In this document: positions 61,078 through 64,000 of the stretch, in pieces
Numbering within the stretch: the stretch's first letter is position 1
Layout of the letters: every line of letters starts with the position of its first letter
Assembly (NCBI RefSeq): GCF_002797935.1
Contig: NZ_PGER01000001.1
Coordinates: 1,116,001-1,180,000, forward strand
Reading direction: 5' to 3'
DNA length: 64,000 nucleotides
Source of the DNA: Flavobacterium sp. 1
GTDB lineage: Bacteria > Bacteroidota > Bacteroidia > Flavobacteriales > Flavobacteriaceae
Notes under the pieces: generated by a model
Told to the model about the DNA's origin: nothing
Seen by the model: only the letters and a program-made list of their open reading frames with translations
Database searches by the model: none
Position numbers and translations under genes: made by a program

Positions 61078-64000
61078 ATGAAAAATTTTAAAAATTTAAT
61101 GATTCTATTAATGATGTTGGTGTCATCGTTAATTGTAGCCCAGACTTCTACTTTTAGAGGGAAAGTTCTTGATGAACTAAACGAACCATTGCCAGGAGCA
61201 TCAGTTCTTATTAAAGGAACAACTACTGTTGTTATAACAGATTTAAATGGAGTTTTTGAAATTGAATTACCAAATGGTAATGAGCAGCTGATTGTATCTT
61301 TTTTGGGATACATAGCAGTTAATTTTTTTCCAGAAAACAAAAAAACAGCTACTATTTCTTTAAAACCAGATTCTCATAATTTGGATGAAGTTGTTGTAAC
61401 AGCTCTTGGTATAAAAAAGGAAAAGAAAAAATTAAGCTATTCTGTTCAAGAGGTACAAGGTGATTTGACCAAAGGCAGAGATGCCAATATTATGAATTCC
61501 CTTTCCGGAAAAGTTTCCGGATTGGTAGTGACGGCGTCACCTGAGTTTTTTACCAGCCCTAACTTATATCTTAGAGGCAAAAAGCCTTTAATTGTGGTAG
61601 ATGGTGTGCCATTGGGTACTAACTCTTGGAATATTAGCCCTGATGATATACAGAGTATAAATGTACTGAAAGGTGCAAATGCGGCGGCACTTTATGGCTC
61701 AGTTGGTGGTAACGGAGCAATTCAAATTACAACAAAAAGGGGAACACAAAATAAAAAAGATTATGTGGTTGAGTTTAATAACAATACAATATTTCAAGGC
61801 GGGTATAATGCCCTTCCAAAAACGCAAAATGCTTATGGTCCGGGTTCGTATGGAAATTATTCTTTTGTAGACGGTAAAGGTGCTGGGATCAATGATGCCG
61901 ATTATGACCAATGGGGACCTCGATTTGATGGTCAGTTAATTACCCAATATGACAGCCCTATTGGCGCAGATGGAAAATTAATTGCAACTCCTTGGCTGGC
62001 AAGAGGAAAAGACAACTTTGAGAATTTTATGGAAAATGGTCTGCTAACCACTAACAATTTAGCACTTGCATCAAACTTCGATAAAGGGAATATCAGATTT
62101 TCGCTTTCAAATACGAGCCAAAAAGGAATCAATCCAAATACGAAATTAAATATTTACAATTTTAACCTTAGTGGAAGATATAATATAAGTGATAAAACGT
62201 GGGTAGATGCAAGTTCTAATTTTAACTTTCAGACTTCTCCAAACAATCCAAATGTACAATATGGACCTAACAGTTATATCTATAATATGCTGATTTGGGG
62301 TGGTGCTGATTATGATATTAGAGATTTGAGAGACTATTGGCAGGAAGGGAAGGAAGGTTTACAGCAAAAAAACTTTGAATATACACGTTATAATAATCCT
62401 TACTTCATGGCCTATGAATGGTTAAGAGGGTATTACAAAAATGATTATTCGGGACAAATAAGCCTCAACCACAAGTTCAATAGTAATTTTGATATGCTGA
62501 TCAGAACGAATATGGCAGTCACCAATTTATTCGAGAATGAAAAGTTTCCGTATTCGATGACTACTTATGATAGAGAAAAAGCGCAGGGAGATTACAAAGA
62601 AAAATACAATTATGGATTCAAGAATTATTCTGATTTCATGTTAAATTACAATAAAACGATTAAGAGTTTTGAGATAAAAGCAACCCTTGGAGCCAATATC
62701 AATATTGATAAAACCCGTAAATCTTTTGCTTCTACAAATTATTTAATAATTCCGGGATTGTACAATTTAAGCAATTCACAAACTCCGGTGCAGCCTACAA
62801 ACTACAACAGTCATTTTGAGACTCAAAGCTGGTATGGTTCTATGGATTTGTCTTATAAATCCTTTTTGTTTTTAGGCGCGACTGGAAGGTTTGATACTGA
62901 TTCAAGACTACCAGAACAAAACAATACCTTCTTTTATCCATCAGTTGGTTTAAGTGCGGTTTTAAGCGAAGTGGTTAAAATTCCTTTAGTTGATTTCTTA
63001 AAAGTAAGAACCTCATATGCAAAAGTAGGTGGTTCCCTTGATATTTACAGTAATTTAGATACTTACAGGCTTAGAGATCCTTTTACAATTGACGGAAAAA
63101 CCTATAATGCGGCTTATGTTTCTGAGGTTTTATCGAATATAAATTTAGAACCTGCTTTTAATTCATCTGTTGAATTGGGTATGGAAACCAGAATGCTCAA
63201 AAACAGATTTGGTTTTGATGTAACGTATTATGAAAATACAAATGGTCCGCAGATTTTTGATTTAAAATACTCTGAAACTTCTGGGTATTCAGGAAGTAAG
63301 CAAAACGGAATTACAACAAAAACAAAAGGTATTGAAGTTTCCTTATTTGTAAAACCAATAAAAAGCAATTCTTTCAACTGGGATTTTAATATCAACTGGT
63401 CAACTTACAAAGAATATTTAAAAGAGGTTTATGACGGGATCGAAAATAATGGAAGAATAAAAATAGGTGAAAGAGTAGATGCCTTTTATATTAATGATTT
63501 CATGAGAAGCCCTGAGGGAAAACTTATCGTGGGTAACGACGGTAAACCTCTTATCAATCCTTATCAGACAAAAGTGGGTTATAAAGCTCCAGATTGGTCA
63601 ATGGGTATTACCAATAATGTGAGTTATAAAAATCTAGCCTTGAATTTTACTTTTGATGGAAGATACGGTGGAAAAATTGAAAATTATGTAAATCAAAAAA
63701 TGTGGCAGAGCGGACGACATGAAGACAGTAATACTCCAGAACGTGCCAATGATGTTATTGGTGTGAAATCTTATGTAACAGATGCAGTTGTCGTTACAGG
63801 AGGAGAGTTAATTTCTGATGGTCAAGGGAATACAATTACTGATACCAGAACTTTTGCACAAAATACGACCAAAATGTATTATCAAGATTATGCAAAAGCG
63901 TATCACGGTAATTATGCAGCCAATATTATAGATAAGACTTTCTTTAAACTAAGAGAAATTAGCTTAACATATGCTTTTCCAGCTTCTTTCTTAAAACAAT
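61078..64000 (+). CDS. SusC/RagA-family transporter, cut by the window edge
   Basis: The frame opens at ATG 61078 and is still open at the last base, giving at least 974 residues. A signal peptide ends IVAQ, a carboxypeptidase-regulatory-like domain spans about 25-105 (DELNEPLPGASVLIKG), then DEVVVTALGIKKEKKK, a plug (LRGKKPLIVVDGVP, GNGAIQITTKRG) and most of the barrel. It has no STN domain. It belongs to the same SusC subfamily as the gene at 54730 (similar plug and early barrel). A SusD partner probably lies just beyond the edge. Confidence 0.93.
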   Translation, partial: MKNFKNLMILLMMLVSSLIVAQTSTFRGKVLDELNEPLPGASVLIKGTTTVVITDLNGVFEIELPNGNEQLIVSFLGYIAVNFFPENKKTATISLKPDSHNLDEVVVTALGIKKEKKKLSYSVQEVQGDLTKGRDANIMNSLSGKVSGLVVTASPEFFTSPNLYLRGKKPLIVVDGVPLGTNSWNISPDDIQSINVLKGANAAALYGSVGGNGAIQITTKRGTQNKKDYVVEFNNNTIFQGGYNALPKTQNAYGPGSYGNYSFVDGKGAGINDADYDQWGPRFDGQLITQYDSPIGADGKLIATPWLARGKDNFENFMENGLLTTNNLALASNFDKGNIRFSLSNTSQKGINPNTKLNIYNFNLSGRYNISDKTWVDASSNFNFQTSPNNPNVQYGPNSYIYNMLIWGGADYDIRDLRDYWQEGKEGLQQKNFEYTRYNNPYFMAYEWLRGYYKNDYSGQISLNHKFNSNFDMLIRTNMAVTNLFENEKFPYSMTTYDREKAQGDYKEKYNYGFKNYSDFMLNYNKTIKSFEIKATLGANINIDKTRKSFASTNYLIIPGLYNLSNSQTPVQPTNYNSHFETQSWYGSMDLSYKSFLFLGATGRFDTDSRLPEQNNTFFYPSVGLSAVLSEVVKIPLVDFLKVRTSYAKVGGSLDIYSNLDTYRLRDPFTIDGKTYNAAYVSEVLSNINLEPAFNSSVELGMETRMLKNRFGFDVTYYENTNGPQIFDLKYSETSGYSGSKQNGITTKTKGIEVSLFVKPIKSNSFNWDFNINWSTYKEYLKEVYDGIENNGRIKIGERVDAFYINDFMRSPEGKLIVGNDGKPLINPYQTKVGYKAPDWSMGITNNVSYKNLALNFTFDGRYGGKIENYVNQKMWQSGRHEDSNTPERANDVIGVKSYVTDAVVVTGGELISDGQGNTITDTRTFAQNTTKMYYQDYAKAYHGNYAANIIDKTFFKLREISLTYAFPASFLKQ

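Overview
The window reads as a chromosome segment of a Flavobacterium-like member of the Bacteroidota. This rests on an A+T-rich background, genes with no visible Shine-Dalgarno, SusC/SusD outer-membrane pairs, a hybrid two-component regulator, a type IX secretion C-terminal domain on one enzyme, and lipoproteins with acidic residues just after the lipobox cysteine. Every gene I can support is on the + strand. I see no tRNA, rRNA, CRISPR array or intact transposase. Family assignments come from recognising motifs by eye; no database search was run.

Region 1 (1-52861) is one very large polysaccharide utilisation locus, most likely for xyloglucan. It opens with a hybrid two-component sensor/regulator (HTCS, 135-4154), two GH43 enzymes, a 1.3-kb gene-poor stretch holding the relic 3' end of a second HTCS gene, and a SusC/SusD/surface-glycan-binding/BACON-GH5 core (8794-16721). 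That core resembles the Bacteroides ovatus xyloglucan locus. A long train of mostly side-chain enzymes follows: GH27, GH2, GH43, two GH29 fucosidases with a RhaM-like mutarotase, GH44 with a type IX sorting domain, GH51, GH127, GH27, GH2, GH97, a glucuronidase-like GH2, an SMP-30-like propeller, two alpha/beta esterases, a Tat-type SGNH hydrolase, a broken beta-helix (GH141-like) gene, GH42, and a PA14-containing GH31 alpha-xylosidase. Together they could bind xyloglucan at the surface, cut the backbone (GH5, GH44), import oligosaccharides through SusCD, and remove acetyl, fucosyl, galactosyl, alpha- and beta-L-arabinofuranosyl and xylosyl groups in the periplasm. No GH3 beta-glucosidase and no inner-membrane sugar transporter lie in the window.

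Region 2 (52862-64000) is a second, separately controlled locus: an ECF sigma factor, a FecR-type anti-sigma factor, a SusC with an N-terminal STN signalling domain, a SusD-like_2 lipoprotein, a strong terminator, a secreted endonuclease/exonuclease/phosphatase-family enzyme, and a second SusC of the same subfamily that runs off the right edge. It has no glycosidase, so its substrate is open.

The non-coding and evolutionary signals I think most informative are: a 65-bp promoter-like module shared by the first GH43 gene and susC; the HTCS relic; a signal-peptide leader shared by GH5 and GH27; an 88-bp identical block in two otherwise diverged GH29 genes; a 7-bp repeat tract ending at the GH127 start codon; a 237-bp element with 21-bp terminal inverted repeats; and the two-lesion pseudogene. 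They suggest the locus was assembled from modules and is still being rearranged.
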